From NCBI GenBank assembly GCA_009761415.1, contig QUOL01000019.1, positions 62,001 through 126,000 on the forward strand: 64,000 nt of DNA, written 5' to 3'. Of the stretch, positions 11,118 through 21,214 are shown piece by piece. A model generated the notes under the pieces. The model ran no database searches and was not told the origin of the DNA. It was given only the letters and a program-made list of their open reading frames with translations. Each line of letters starts with the position of its first letter. The first letter of the stretch is position 1. Both the position numbers and the translations under genes were made by a program. The stretch is from Sarcomyxa edulis (lineage: Eukaryota > Basidiomycota > Agaricomycetes > Agaricales > Mycenaceae).

Positions 11118-11200
11118 TTGTAGACTAGTGGTCAAGTTGTCAGTTTCTCGGTATTATGACCGAAGAGTCCGAGTTCGATCCTGCATGAGCGCAGTTATTT
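11118..11200 (+). repeat. tRNA-like fragment (tRNA-derived repeat)
   Basis: An A-box-like segment (TAGACTAGTGGTCAAG), a 5-bp anticodon-like stem (TCGGT/ACCGA) and a B-box-like GAGTTCGATCC appear in tRNA order. The T-arm and acceptor stems do not pair well, so this is a degenerate tRNA or SINE head, not a functional tRNA gene. Confidence 0.4.
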
Positions 11201-11212
11201 TCTTCTCGAATA

Positions 11213-11291
11213 GATCACGTGGTTCGATGACGTGCGAACGAGTGTATGTTTTGTGGAGTACACTTGTTCGCACGTCATCAATCACGTGATC
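11213..11291. repeat. 79-bp imperfect palindrome (hairpin, MITE-like)
   Basis: The left arm 11213-11246 begins GATCACGTGGTTCGATGACG. The right arm 11259-11291 is its near-complete reverse complement, with about three differences. A 12-nt loop separates them. Both arms carry the E-box CACGTG and GATGACGTGCGAAC. A related piece (GCGAACAAGTGTAC) occurs near 10940. Confidence 0.8.
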
Positions 11292-11335
11292 GGTTCAACC
11301 TCACGCCTTCACACAGGTTCGAATCCAGCCAGTGC
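11290..11335 (+). repeat. B-box-bearing tRNA-like remnant
   Basis: It contains a perfect pol III B box, GGTTCGAATCC (about 11314-11324), directly after the hairpin. No matching acceptor or D arm was found. Confidence 0.3.
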
Positions 11336-11382
11336 ATAAACTTTATAATATTTTTGCAGACATTTTTTTGCATCGCGGTTGC

Positions 11383-11413
11383 GCTCGAATCGAGTTCAAT
11401 TCTCGATTCGAGC
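11383..11413. repeat. Perfect 12-bp inverted repeat with 7-nt loop
   Basis: GCTCGAATCGAG (11383-11394) and CTCGATTCGAGC (11402-11413) are exact reverse complements. The CTCGATTCGA core recurs in the minisatellite at 12260-12450. Confidence 0.85.
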
Positions 11414-12059
11414 ACAACTGCAATACGGTTTATCAAAAATACATAAAGTACCTCTACAGCGTGTCATAGTGTCAGAGCTCATGTCTTGGATTGGAGGGAA
11501 ATTCATTTGACAACAAATATAGGTGGATATGAAATGGTTAAGCACTGTAAATGAGCATGCACTACATCCCAGTGTTCTTGGTGTTTAACTTTGTCCTGGG
11601 ACAGATCATTTAGATGCAGAGTTACCTACCCCTCCTGTTCCTTTATCTTTTACGTCTGTCCTTCAAGACTTTGGAATACTGTACTATCCCTTCACCAACC
11701 CCTGACCTTTTGCAGCATATTACAAGTTCCTTTACTTTATAGACATCCTTGCTCCTGCCTGTATACATATTCTTGGGCCCCTTAGGGGTTGAAACATGCA
11801 TCTATAAGCATTGCATGAACCCAGAGATACGGAGAATCAAGTCAAAACATGTTCTTGTCACGTCCAACAATGAGCACAAAGATATGTCATGTGACCTCAG
11901 GAACGCCGAGAAGGCCGGTGAGGCAGACTTTGGGCAGGGCAAAAAGGTTTGCGCAACGGTCAACCACTTTTAGAAACATACATAATTCAACTTGACTGAG
12001 GGAAAAGCAAGATAGGTGCAAGAGCTTCACTTGCACCCAACATTACACATGTAATACAA

Positions 12060-12259
12060 ACGCACTTGATCACCTGGACAGATACAAAGCAAAAGGTACT
12101 GGCTCTCACAGAAGAAATTTATTCAATTTTTTTTTCACAAAATCAAGGTTATATTTCAGATGTAGCTACCTTCTGAACAGAAGAAATTCAGAATCTACAA
12201 GAACTTCAAAAAGAAAAAAAAAAAAAGTTCACAACGTGATTCGAACGTAGAACCATCGG
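12060..12259 (-). repeat. Short interspersed repeat, copy 1
   Basis: It shares CACCTGGACAGATACA (12071-12086), an AAAGGTACT word and, near its right end, CACAACGTGATTCGAAC. On the minus strand that reads as a B-box-like GTTCGAATCACG followed by a T run. This fits a diverged tRNA-derived SINE. Copy 2 lies at 12695-13000. Confidence 0.5.
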
Positions 12260-12450
12260 AACACCAAGGCTCGATTTGAACACCCACACTCGATTTGAAG
12301 ACAACACTCGATTCGAACACCAATACTCGATTCGAACACAACACTCGATTCGAACACCAAGGCTCAATTTGAACACCAACACTCGATTCGAACACAACAC
12401 TCAATTCAAACACAACACTCAATTTTCCAACACCAAGGGTTGATTTAACA
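12260..12450. repeat. Minisatellite, unit about 19-20 bp (CTCGATTCGAACACCA)
   Basis: About nine or ten degenerate tandem units of (A)CACTCGATTCGAACACCA. Variants differ mainly by CTCGATTTGAA and loss of one or two bases. The open frame it produces on the minus strand is a by-product of the repeat. Confidence 0.85.
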
Positions 12451-12694
12451 ACGATCAAACTGAATGCCAATACAATTTGCATGGCCCTACAGACCTGATC
12501 ACCTGCAAAGTGCCAAAAACTTCAGAATCCCAAAACCTTTTCGCTTCAATTTCAGATTGTTCACCAAGCGCTAGAAATCAGATACCATTATTTAGCATGT
12601 TGTCAGAATGGAGGACCTACCCTCATTTTGCACAGATACAACTATACTTCCGACACAGAGTACTTCTGAGTAAACTTGTTTATTGCTACTAACA

Positions 12695-13000
12695 CGCTCA
12701 AGCACCTGGACAGATACAGACCGAAAGATACTATAATACAACTAGCGCTCACCATCCAAAGACAGCAACTACGTCATTGCATAGCCGTTTTTTTGTTTTT
12801 GTTTTTGTCCAACAAGGCCAATTAAATTTCAACACCATTGGTCAAACCACAACGTAAGACATCCTAGTCCTTGATGATCTGGAAATTTAATGAGTGGTAT
12901 GCCATCTTCCAAACACAAACTCAGAATGCACAGGATCGAAGAAAGGAAAGAAAAAGAAAAATCTCACAACATGATTCGAACTTGGAACCACAGGGAAGTA
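12695..13000 (-). repeat. Short interspersed repeat, copy 2
   Basis: It carries CACCTGGACAGATACA (12703-12718), an AAAGATACT word and CACAACATGATTCGAAC (near 12966) after an A/G-rich run, in the same order and orientation as copy 1. The interior is longer by about 100 bp. Confidence 0.5.
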
Positions 13001-13570
13001 TATCCGTCGGAACTCGGATATTTCCATATATACCCACTTTCCGCGAGTTGGCTCTCAACAATCTAATGAACGTTAAAAAGTATCAGTGAAAGGCCCGGCA
13101 ACAGCCGAAAAAGACTACAAACTGATGCGGAGTTCTCCGTATTCAATACAACTTTTCAAAAAACATCAATGACATCAACTTTCCCACATGTCGACGGTTT
13201 TCGTTACGGGGGGGGGGTTAAGAAATGGCCCTGTGTGGAGTGAAGAACGAGTCTATCTTATGTAAACATAAGGACTCGTAACTTACAAGCTCTACATCGA
13301 TGTTCCCACCCCCCGCATCCTTCAAATGTCATCTCTACTACACTGGGTCCAACCCTCTGCAACAGCTTACACGCCTCCGGCCCTTCACGTCGCATCCACC
13401 ATGGCCATTGGCTTGAGTCATGTCCCCAGGATAGACAAAAGAGCAATAGAACCCGACTTTTGTTGCCTCCAATTCCCTCGAGCACTCTTCCTCCAGAATC
13501 GGTCTCATCGTTCATCAGCAAACCAGGTTCCCGCTGTGCAGTTCTACGAATATCTGCATAGGGAACCATA

Positions 13571-13705
13571 GACCCAAAGACCCCATAGAAAGGGTCCTGG
13601 GATTTATAGATCTACAAAGAAGTAGACTTTCTATGTCTTCTATAGCTCCTCTATGGTCAGTCTATGTATATTCTATGGAGCACTGTGCACATCTACGTAG
13701 AATTA
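13571..13705. repeat. CTATGG/TCTACG-rich degenerate repeat, left of Hsp90 fragment
   Basis: Short words such as TCTATGG, TCTATAG, GATCTACAAAG and ATCTACGTAG recur closely. A similar patch flanks the Hsp90 fragment on the right (15040-15145), and a third TCTACGG-rich patch lies at about 10585-10630. Confidence 0.5.
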
Positions 13706-13914
13706 GCCAAATTAAATATCAAAAATATAATAATGACAATACATCTCTACAAGCAAGCATAGAGCAGAGTGGAGCAAAAAGTATCATATATTTAAGTGCT
13801 ACATATATACAAGTGCTACATATCACGAACAACTGCAACATGGATGAACGGAATAAATGGGGAGAGCCGTGACAACGAGCATCTGTTGAGATTCACCCGT
13901 AAGGTAGTAGATAG

Positions 13915-14707
13915 ATCCTCAGAGTCGACGATACCCTTGACGAAGCTGAGGTACTCGGGGATGAGGTCCTCACAGTCGTCCATGATGAAGACGCGACTGT
14001 TGTTACGCTTCTTTGACGACTCGGAGAGATTGAAGGGTGCACTAGAATACCATCAGACGAGGATGTCAAGATACTAATCAATAAACTTAACGTTTAGGAA
14101 TGTAGAGGATGGCTTTGAACTCAAGTCGACTCTCGACGGAGAAGTGCTTGACGGCAATGTGGTCCTCCCAATTGTTAGTCAGACTTTTGTAGAATGCACC
14201 GTACTCCTCAGGTGTGATATCCGATGGGTTACGGGTCCAGATAGGCTTCATCTTGTTCAGCTCCTCGTGCGTTGTCTCCTGCTCCTTGGTCTTCTTCTCT
14301 TTGGGTTTGTCTTCCTCATTGTCAACCTCCTCGATCTTGGGCTTCTCCTCGTCCTCCTTAACCTCCCCCTCCTCATCATCTTCGACTTCCTGGAACAATC
14401 AATGATTGAGGAAAGGACATTATGATTGTACGACAAGAGAAACACACCTTCTTGACCTTCTTCTCCAAGTACTCGAGCTGATCCTCCTTGAGGTGGAGAC
14501 GAATCTCAGTACCGCGTCCTAGAGGGTTGTTAGTGTCAAGGGTGATGGTGAAAGTTCCGCGAGGATTTTGTTCTACATGTCGGGGACGATGCGGATGTAG
14601 AGTTCCTTCTCCGAGTCTAAAACTGTAGGGTCGATGAGGGAGGCATAACAAATTTTATTGAGAACCTGGCTGATCTCGGCTTGGAATCCAAAGCTTTCTG
14701 TAGCCAT
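13915..14707 (-). pseudogene. Hsp90 chaperone pseudogene, multiply deleted
   Basis: A decayed copy of the cytosolic Hsp90 ATPase chaperone. It begins with the canonical start (MATESFGFQAEISQ, ATG at 14707). It jumps to KICYASLIDPTVLDSEKELY, then hits an in-frame TAG after IRIVPDM. It resumes at TITLDTNNPLGRGTEIRLHL, so most of the Bergerat ATP-binding fold is missing. An intron (about 14401-14449) leads into the acidic linker and then [20 protein letters not shown] and [21 protein letters not shown] second intron (about 14046-14092) precedes [15 protein letters not shown] and [15 protein letters not shown]. Homology stops after GIVDSEDL. Only about 250 of the usual roughly 700 residues remain. 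Retained introns argue for DNA-level duplication, not retroposition. It cannot encode a working chaperone. Confidence 0.9.
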
Positions 14708-15039
14708 TTGATCTGTATAGATGTAAGAACACAATTACCCGCAATCTGTGAAAGAAAATACTGACCTGAAGAGTAGGATTATGGGTATGGGATGTGAAAA
14801 GTGGGGAAGAAAAGCAACGAGGTCGGATCAAGACCTTCTGATCTTTTAACGCGCATAGACTTTGGGAGCGATGGGTGCGACGACGACAATGGGGTGTGTC
14901 GAGAGTGTTTGCTGTGAGACCGATGAATGCGCTGGCGTTTACGGCACACACGTGGCACGTACAAGTATAGGGCAGGCGAATTGAACTTGGACAAAAAAAA
15001 TATCCCAAATGTTATATCACTGTGTTGAGTCGTACTAGA

Positions 15040-15145
15040 CATAGATCTCTGAGACCTTCATAGAGACTCCTCTAAGCTATGTAGATCTACGGAGAACCAG
15101 TAAGTTCTACCTGTTTCTATGATTTCTATGAGATTTCTATGGCTT
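15040..15145. repeat. CTATGG/TCTACG-rich degenerate repeat, right of Hsp90 fragment
   Basis: It includes GACATAGATCTCTGAG, CTATGTAGATCTACGGAG and tandem TTTCTATGA words. It resembles the patch on the other side of the Hsp90 fragment, as if both flanked a duplicated or inserted block. Confidence 0.5.
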
Positions 15146-15239
15146 TTATGACAACTACACTTTCAATCATTTACTATACCTCTCTATGGCTAAAAGACTG
15201 GTTTGCTGATGCTTGCATTGACGGTCAATTTTTCGAGTT

Positions 15240-15415
15240 CGGAGAATCGGAATCTTTGGGAGAATCGCCTGAGAATCGACTCTGGAGTCGATTCTGTGAT
15301 TCTGCGCAATTCCGATTCTGAAATGTTCTGGGTTGCTTTTCATCCTTTTTTGGCCTTCAGAATCGTGTCAGAATCTTAGGGCAGAATCGCCGAGAATCTT
15401 GCTACTCTGACTGCC
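15240..15415. repeat. AGAATC(G) interspersed micro-repeat with hairpin
   Basis: The word AGAATC or its complement GATTCT occurs more than ten times in 175 bp. One pair forms a perfect inverted repeat, AGAATCGACTC (15272-15282) and GAGTCGATTCT (15285-15295), with a 2-nt gap. Confidence 0.75.
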
Positions 15416-15801
15416 TCTATTAGATATCAGAACGATAGGCTTGTCCGAAATTCTTGTGTTTATACCTAAATGTTTGCTAAATGTAATACTTTCTGTCAGC
15501 CGAAGCCTGCCGACCTGGTTCCAATTGTTTTTGGGAGCCCTGCCAAGTTCTAGCCAATAGAGTGCTTGCTGAGTTGAATAATGGTGTTATCAGACGAAAG
15601 TCTGGGACGCCTCTCATTCTGATATTTTAGCTGCAACTTTGTCGTGATTCGCAATTGAAAATGGGTCGGAATATTCACGGGTCCTTATGTAAATAGCCTT
15701 CAAGGATAGTACCCGGTAGGCTTGTATGTACAAGCGGCAAGCCACTACAAAATGTACAATCTCCTCATATCGAGACTCGAATCCTTCGTCCCATGACTTT
15801 T

Positions 15802-18800
15802 TTACTTGCAGTGTAGCGCGACCCACTTCTCGATAAGTTCAATGGCCATTCCATTATCAAGGTTTCCATGTTGGTCTACTAGCAACTACTCCCTGACTAG
15901 ATTTCTTCCACTCACCAATACTCCTCGCACGCTTCAATTCTTTCAAGCTCGACGCAGTCTGATCTCTGCTATCCTCCAACTCTTCGAAACTTTTCACAAG
16001 ATCCTTCACACTCGCCCCACTACTTCTCCGACCGCGAGGTATCTGAATGGGCAGAGGCTCTCCTAGATCCGTTGGAGGCGGCGGCGGATGGAGCTCGACA
16101 AGTCTTTGGGGTCTCGTGGCACGAGGAATCTTTGAAGGTTTCGGTAGCGGTGCATGATGAAGGTTCACGAGTTCTTTTGGATGCTTAGGTTTCGGCAAGG
16201 GCGGGCGGACGGGTGTAGATATCGGTCCGCGAGATTTCTCCAGAATCTCCCGAGGAGGAAGTGGAAGCCCCGGACGTGGTATCTGGGATTTGTTAGTCTG
16301 TTTCGGGGCCTTAGAGAGAATAGGAAGGTAGGAAAACAAGAAGCCTCTCATCCGTTTACCGATAGACGATGCTGGTTGAGCGGAAGTTGGCGGAGGCGTT
16401 TCGGGTATAGGTGTTGTAATGGTATCTGCAGTATCCTTGATCTCTTGCTCCAATGACAAAGTAATCGGTGTCGGAGAATATAGGGCTTGGTTCTGACTAA
16501 CGGAGATAGCCTCATCTAGAAGATGGGAATATCGAGGTGCCAACAGCGATGCGGGTATTTTTGGCCTCTCAGGACGAAGGAGATCTTTGAATGGACCATC
16601 GGTGACAGGGGGCGGCAACACAGGGCGCCTGCGGGGGGGAAAGGCGCGTCGTCCGAGAGGTGTGAAATCTGGCACTTCCATCGAGGGAAGTCGTTTCGCC
16701 ACAGATAAAGGAGTGAGGATCGTCGGTGCTGCAACATGTCCTGATCGCTGTTTGTTCTGCAGAGCCCGTGCACGCGTCAAAAGACTCTCTCTGTCAAGAA
16801 GTACGTATAAATCGCGTCGCCAATCGAGCTTGAAAAAACACACTCACCTAGTCCACATCGTTGGACCGACGAAGTCCATGAATCGGTCTACAACATCTTC
16901 AAGCGACACTTCATCCACATCTGCCAATCCATTATCTCCCAGTCTCGCTCCAACCTCCAACCTCTCATCAGTGAAGCACGCGTCTAAGTGCTTCCAGTCG
17001 TCCCGACACCAAACACCCTCGACTCGTGGTGAACTAGGATGCTCACTTTGTACTTTTGCGATCGGACTCGGATACCGTACGCGCAAGGGTGTCCTCGAGG
17101 CATCCCCTATCGCCGATCTAGAAGGGGTCTTGAGCTGAACAACCTCCACCTCTGCCTCCTTCAACAACTCAGGCAAAGTCGTCACCGGACTCCCGGGTAT
17201 GAACACCTTGTTCCCAACCACACCACCCAAAGTCGACCGCCTCTTCCACGTATCAGCAGACTTGATGATCCCAGAACCCGTAACGCTTCTGCGTCTAGCG
17301 TTCCTAGTCAGCGACTCAACAGCCGAATGCGACTTGCGCCGGTGATTGTATTTCTTGCCTGAGATCTTCGTAAAACAGTCATAGTCATACTACGGGTACT
17401 TGAATCAGTGTCCCGGTTAAACGTATGGATGACAAACGAACCTGCTTCAGAATAGCAGCAGCACGAGCAGCGGCCCTCGGATCACCACTAGTTATTTTCA
17501 CTGTATCAGGATCGTCAATATCCTCATCGTCGTCAGAGCTATCTTCCTCTACTTCCTCTACATCCAGCATATTCTCATCCTCATCCACGCGAGTCGAGCG
17601 TGGATAATTCACCGGCGTAGTGAACAACGCTCGAGGGGAAAGATGATGGCTGGGTAGTTCATATACGGCCTGCGCATGATGAGATGACTCCATAGGTCGA
17701 GTGGGTGTTTCGTCAATGTCAATGTCAATGTATGTTATATCCGGTGCATTGGTTTGAGGTAAATAAGGAGTGTGAACTTCAGATATGTTGAAGGGAGAGT
17801 GAGCACGACCGGGATTGGGATTGAGAACATCGGGAGTTGTTTCGGGATGAGGTTGAAGGTCTTCTTCCTCCTCTGGTTCACGCGACAATTCACGGTCGAC
17901 GGTTTCGATTTCATCTTGATCGTCCTCGTCGTGGGGTTCCTCCTCAAACTGACTGATTAGCTCCCCGGACCGGATGACTTCGTCGGGCTGGACGATGAGC
18001 TCTTCGGGATGAACGACTTCAGACTGAACGACTTGCACTTCAAGACACTGTAAGACCACCTCCGCAGAATGCCCTAAAACTTCTTCTCCACGAGTCGGTG
18101 CAGTATGAGGAGACGAAGAGCAAGCTTTCGGGGGAAAATGAGAATCCTCAGGAGGAAAATCGAACGGCGCAGGAATCGAAGGAGACGGGGCAATCTCAAG
18201 GGCAGGAGGCAGATAAGATTCTTGCGCGGGAGGAAGAGAGAGGAACGATCCTTCGTTGGATCCAGATTGATCTTGCGAGGACTCAATACTGATCTGCTCT
18301 TCAAAAGATACAGACTCATCGAAGGAAGGTTCTGGAAGAGGTTGATCGGTTTCCTCTGGCACAGGCTCCTCATTACTATGTCGCTCGAAAGACGCTTGCT
18401 CAGAATCGTCGAACGACGTCTCGAGAACGATTTTCATGGGCTCCTCGTCAACGTGTTCCTGAGGAGACGCTTGCTCCTGGATAGACGTGTCTTCTTCCCC
18501 AAGAGCTACGAGAGATTCTGGAATCGGATCCCGAATGCGTTCGTCGTATTCAGACGCGCGTTGTTCATCCGACGACGCGTCCTCCTCCACATCCTCCTCC
18601 GTGTCCGCATCCTCCCTAGTCGACGCCTTGTGACGCCTCTCAACAAGGGGTGACACCGGCTCACCCCACCCCCTCCCACTCGGGAACGGACTGACAGGCC
18701 TCCCCCACCGATCCATGCGGCCCCTCGTGCCACTCGTAGGTGGATCCTGCTTAGTCGGTACATGCATCGTCATCCAGTGGCCCGTGTATTCACCCTCACC

Positions 18801-20030
18801 CTCCTCTTCCACTACGCCTTCCTTACCTAGCACCCTCTGCGTATCTTCATCGCTCCACTCATCATCATCATCTGCATCCGCGCCAAACCCGAAATCAAAC
18901 ATCGCTGGTCCATCGTCATCTAAATCCATACTATCAGTGCTTTGTTCACCCCAGGTAGTGTCATCATGGACGTGAACAGGCATGGTAACCGACTCATCTG
19001 GAGGTGAAGACGTGGGTAGATCTGAATATTTAGTAGAACGAGCGGGTGTAGGAGAGGGTGGGGGACGTGTAAAGACCGGTGTAGGAACCGATCTAGTAGG
19101 GGTTTTGGGCGAGTCATGCATGGTCACGTCCTCTTCTGCTTGTTCTTCTATACGCACCCTAACTGGACTGGACTGGCTCCTCCCACTTCCACTCGCCCTC
19201 CTCCTCGTACTCTTCCTTCTCCTCACAGCGCCTTTGAGCAACAAAGGATCTTCGCTGGGACTAGGCGGGTCCAACTCCCTCGCGAGCCAATCGATATCGG
19301 GAGGTTCTGATTTGATCCCGGTTATGACGCGAAGGATCTTTCCCTTCGGGGTGAATTTCGCTCTGAACGCGGTAGCGGTGGAAGGATCCGGGGTGATGAA
19401 CCGCGGAACAGTAGATTTACGTTTGCTGCTCTTACTGACGGGAGCTGGAGGGCTCCATAGAACTTCCCTGGGCGGTGTGAATTGTTCCTGTGGAGGCTCG
19501 TATAGCGGAATCACGGGTGTAGCACTCCTGGTAGATTTTCGACGGGAAGCAGAAGAAGGGCGGGGGAGTGGGAGAAAATCAGCGTTTGGATTAGACGCGA
19601 TTGGAGTTGGTTTTGAAGGGGAATGAGAGGTGCGAGACTTGGGTCTTGGTCTTGTTGGCGTCTGTGGAATCGTACGGTCGAGTTGTTGTTGTTTCCGAGG
19701 TTTTGGATTTGGAGTAATGTCGGGTGCTCCTGGCGTAGTGTGTGGCATGGTCGGTGCTGCAGATCGCTTTCGTTTCGAGTTTGCGCTGGTCGAGCCGTTT
19801 CTGAGTGTATCCTCTGGGGGTGGGCTTATCAAAAGGGTTGTTGGATCGACATCCTGACTCGGTGGGGGTGAAAACAAGCCAGTCCCCGCAGACCTAGTGG
19901 TCGGTGATCTAGACCTGGTAGTCGTCGACCTCGTCGGCATCGAATTGAGAGAATTTGAATCCATAAGAGCCTGCTTCAGATTTGAGATATGTTTTGCATG
20001 TTTCTGTACGCGTGAATTTGAATTTTCCAT
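15802..20030 (-). CDS. Large unknown agaricomycete protein (about 1,354 aa)
   Basis: Exons are 20030-17442, 17389-16848 and 16790 to the end. The two introns (17390-17441 and 16791-16847) restore a single frame. The first two-thirds is low-complexity, rich in S, P and E/D with K/R patches (SKRKRSAAP; a DEDENMLDVEEVEEDSSDDD stretch), so probably disordered and nuclear. More conserved-looking parts lie around the introns: KITSGDPRAAARAAAILKQ, TKISGKKYNHRRKSHSAVE, then CRDDWKHLDACFTDERLE with VDEVSLEDVVDRFMDFVG. Two 3' ends are possible. Reading through stops at 15857. Using GTGAGT at 15915 with an AG at 15879 (a very short 37-nt intron) gives NGMAIELIEKWVALHCK and a stop at 15802, which looks more protein-like. 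I do not recognise a named family. Confidence 0.75.
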
Positions 20031-21214
20031 CTATATGAGTTTTGAAGAGAACAATCGGACGGACGTCTCTGACTCTGTCGAATTTCAACACAACACGTGA
20101 TCTCCACGCGTTGAGTGTCACATTCAAGTCACACGTCTCTTGCTCGTTTTCGACTTTTCTCAGATTCTGTTCCAACGTTACTCGGGCACTTTCAGGAACA
20201 ATGGCCATATGACGGTCCGTCTGTACAATAAGTGGTTTGCTCATATGATTTCCGGACATTACCAAAAAAAAATCTTGCACCTCAAACATGGCGATTTTCA
20301 ACCCCAAGGATATTTTTTATGAGCTCAAAAACCTTTTCCAAGTAAATCATCGGGCTTCACCAATTCACCAGGCAACAACCCACCGACCATTTCAGATGAT
20401 TTCCCGCGGGCGCGGGTCGGGTTTCGGGATCGCTTCCGAAGCACTGCCATCGCTGAATCTTGGGCCCACGACATCGTGCTCCCGCAATGGGAAGCAATCT
20501 TCTCTATGATCCAACTGCATACGTTCTCAATGCCACCATGCAGCTATACGACTGTGGCTTTACATCAGCTTACAAAATCATGGTTGTGTCCCAGTCAAGA
20601 TCTGTCGACCTGTTTGGAAACGGGCACAGCCACTCTCACAACTGAGTCGTTCTCAGTCCAATTGACGTACGAGCATGTCAATGCCAATCCTTACTAGCTA
20701 GTAGGCTAGTGTATGTCTTGGGTGCACAGTGAGGACCCTGACTCTTCTCCTTGCAGAAGGATTGCTGCAGAAGCCTCTCTCTCGCTGTCTGAGGTTCAAG
20801 TTGCAGGACCTCGAGACTAGCGTTGGATTAGTATGATTAATATACCATCAATAAGTGTATTCCAAATAGACGGACTAGTAGATATATATCTGGTGAATAG
20901 ATAAGTTGATAACAGAACCAATCTGCTACCTGTAGTGACTACCTACATTGTCTCGTTATATTGGTCAGGTGACCAACACGACGAACGAAGTCATTTAAGT
21001 CGATGCAAGATGTCCACAAGACTCTGAACTGACAGCATGCATCAAGTTTTTACACGAAGATAACTATATTCAATTAAAAAGTAATGTGATCATGATATGG
21101 TAGGTTTTTTCAACGGACTTGAGAAATTGGTCAGAGGAGATTTAGAGAGAACGAGGATTAAGGAGAGTGTGACAGTAATAAATAGAAAGAGCACAAAAGT
21201 CCCGAGCCAGAGCG
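20031..21214. other. Intergenic region upstream of the large unknown gene
   Basis: About 1.2 kb. The first 300 bp would be the promoter of the minus-strand gene starting at 20030 and contain a dispersed repeat shared with 30830-30965. The rest shows no gene or obvious repeat. Confidence 0.6.
20165..20345 (+). repeat. Dispersed repeat, copy 1
   Basis: It shares a near-identical core with the reverse complement of 30830-30965: ATGGCCATATGACGGTCCGT followed by CTGTACAATAAGT, and then weaker matches (TTTGCTCA, CCTCAAACATGG, ATGAGCTCA) in the same order for about 130 bp. It lies about 165 bp upstream of the start codon at 20030. Confidence 0.65.

Larger units (their letters stand above)
10437..13914. 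other. Repeat-rich intergenic region, no supportable gene
   Basis: About 3.5 kb between the DUF6532 stop and the Hsp90 fragment. It holds short tRNA-like pieces, an imperfect 79-bp hairpin, a 31-bp perfect inverted repeat, a CTCGATTCGAACAC minisatellite, two diverged copies of a short interspersed element, a G10 run (13208-13217) and CTATGG/TCTACG-rich repeats near the right end. Short open frames here have no family resemblance. Confidence 0.7.
14708..15801. other. Intergenic, simple repeats only
   Basis: No supportable gene. It contains a CTATG/TCTACG-rich patch (15040-15145) and an AGAATC-rich patch (15240-15415). The 100 bp next to the Hsp90 start may be the old promoter of that copy. 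Confidence 0.6.

Noticed and set aside
11118..11200. Functional tRNA gene
   Set aside because: The A-box, anticodon-like stem and B-box are in order, but acceptor and T stems do not pair.
12260..12450. CRISPR-like array
   Set aside because: There are no unique spacers; it is a head-to-tail minisatellite in a eukaryotic genome.
14144..14425. Leucine-rich membrane-protein frame on the plus strand
   Set aside because: It is the reverse complement of the acidic linker of the Hsp90 copy; the Leu/Val run comes from Glu/Lys codons read backwards.
18105..18653. Arginine-rich 182-codon frame on the plus strand
   Set aside because: It lies antisense within the large unknown gene and has no domain; the composition reflects Ser/Glu-rich codons on the other strand.
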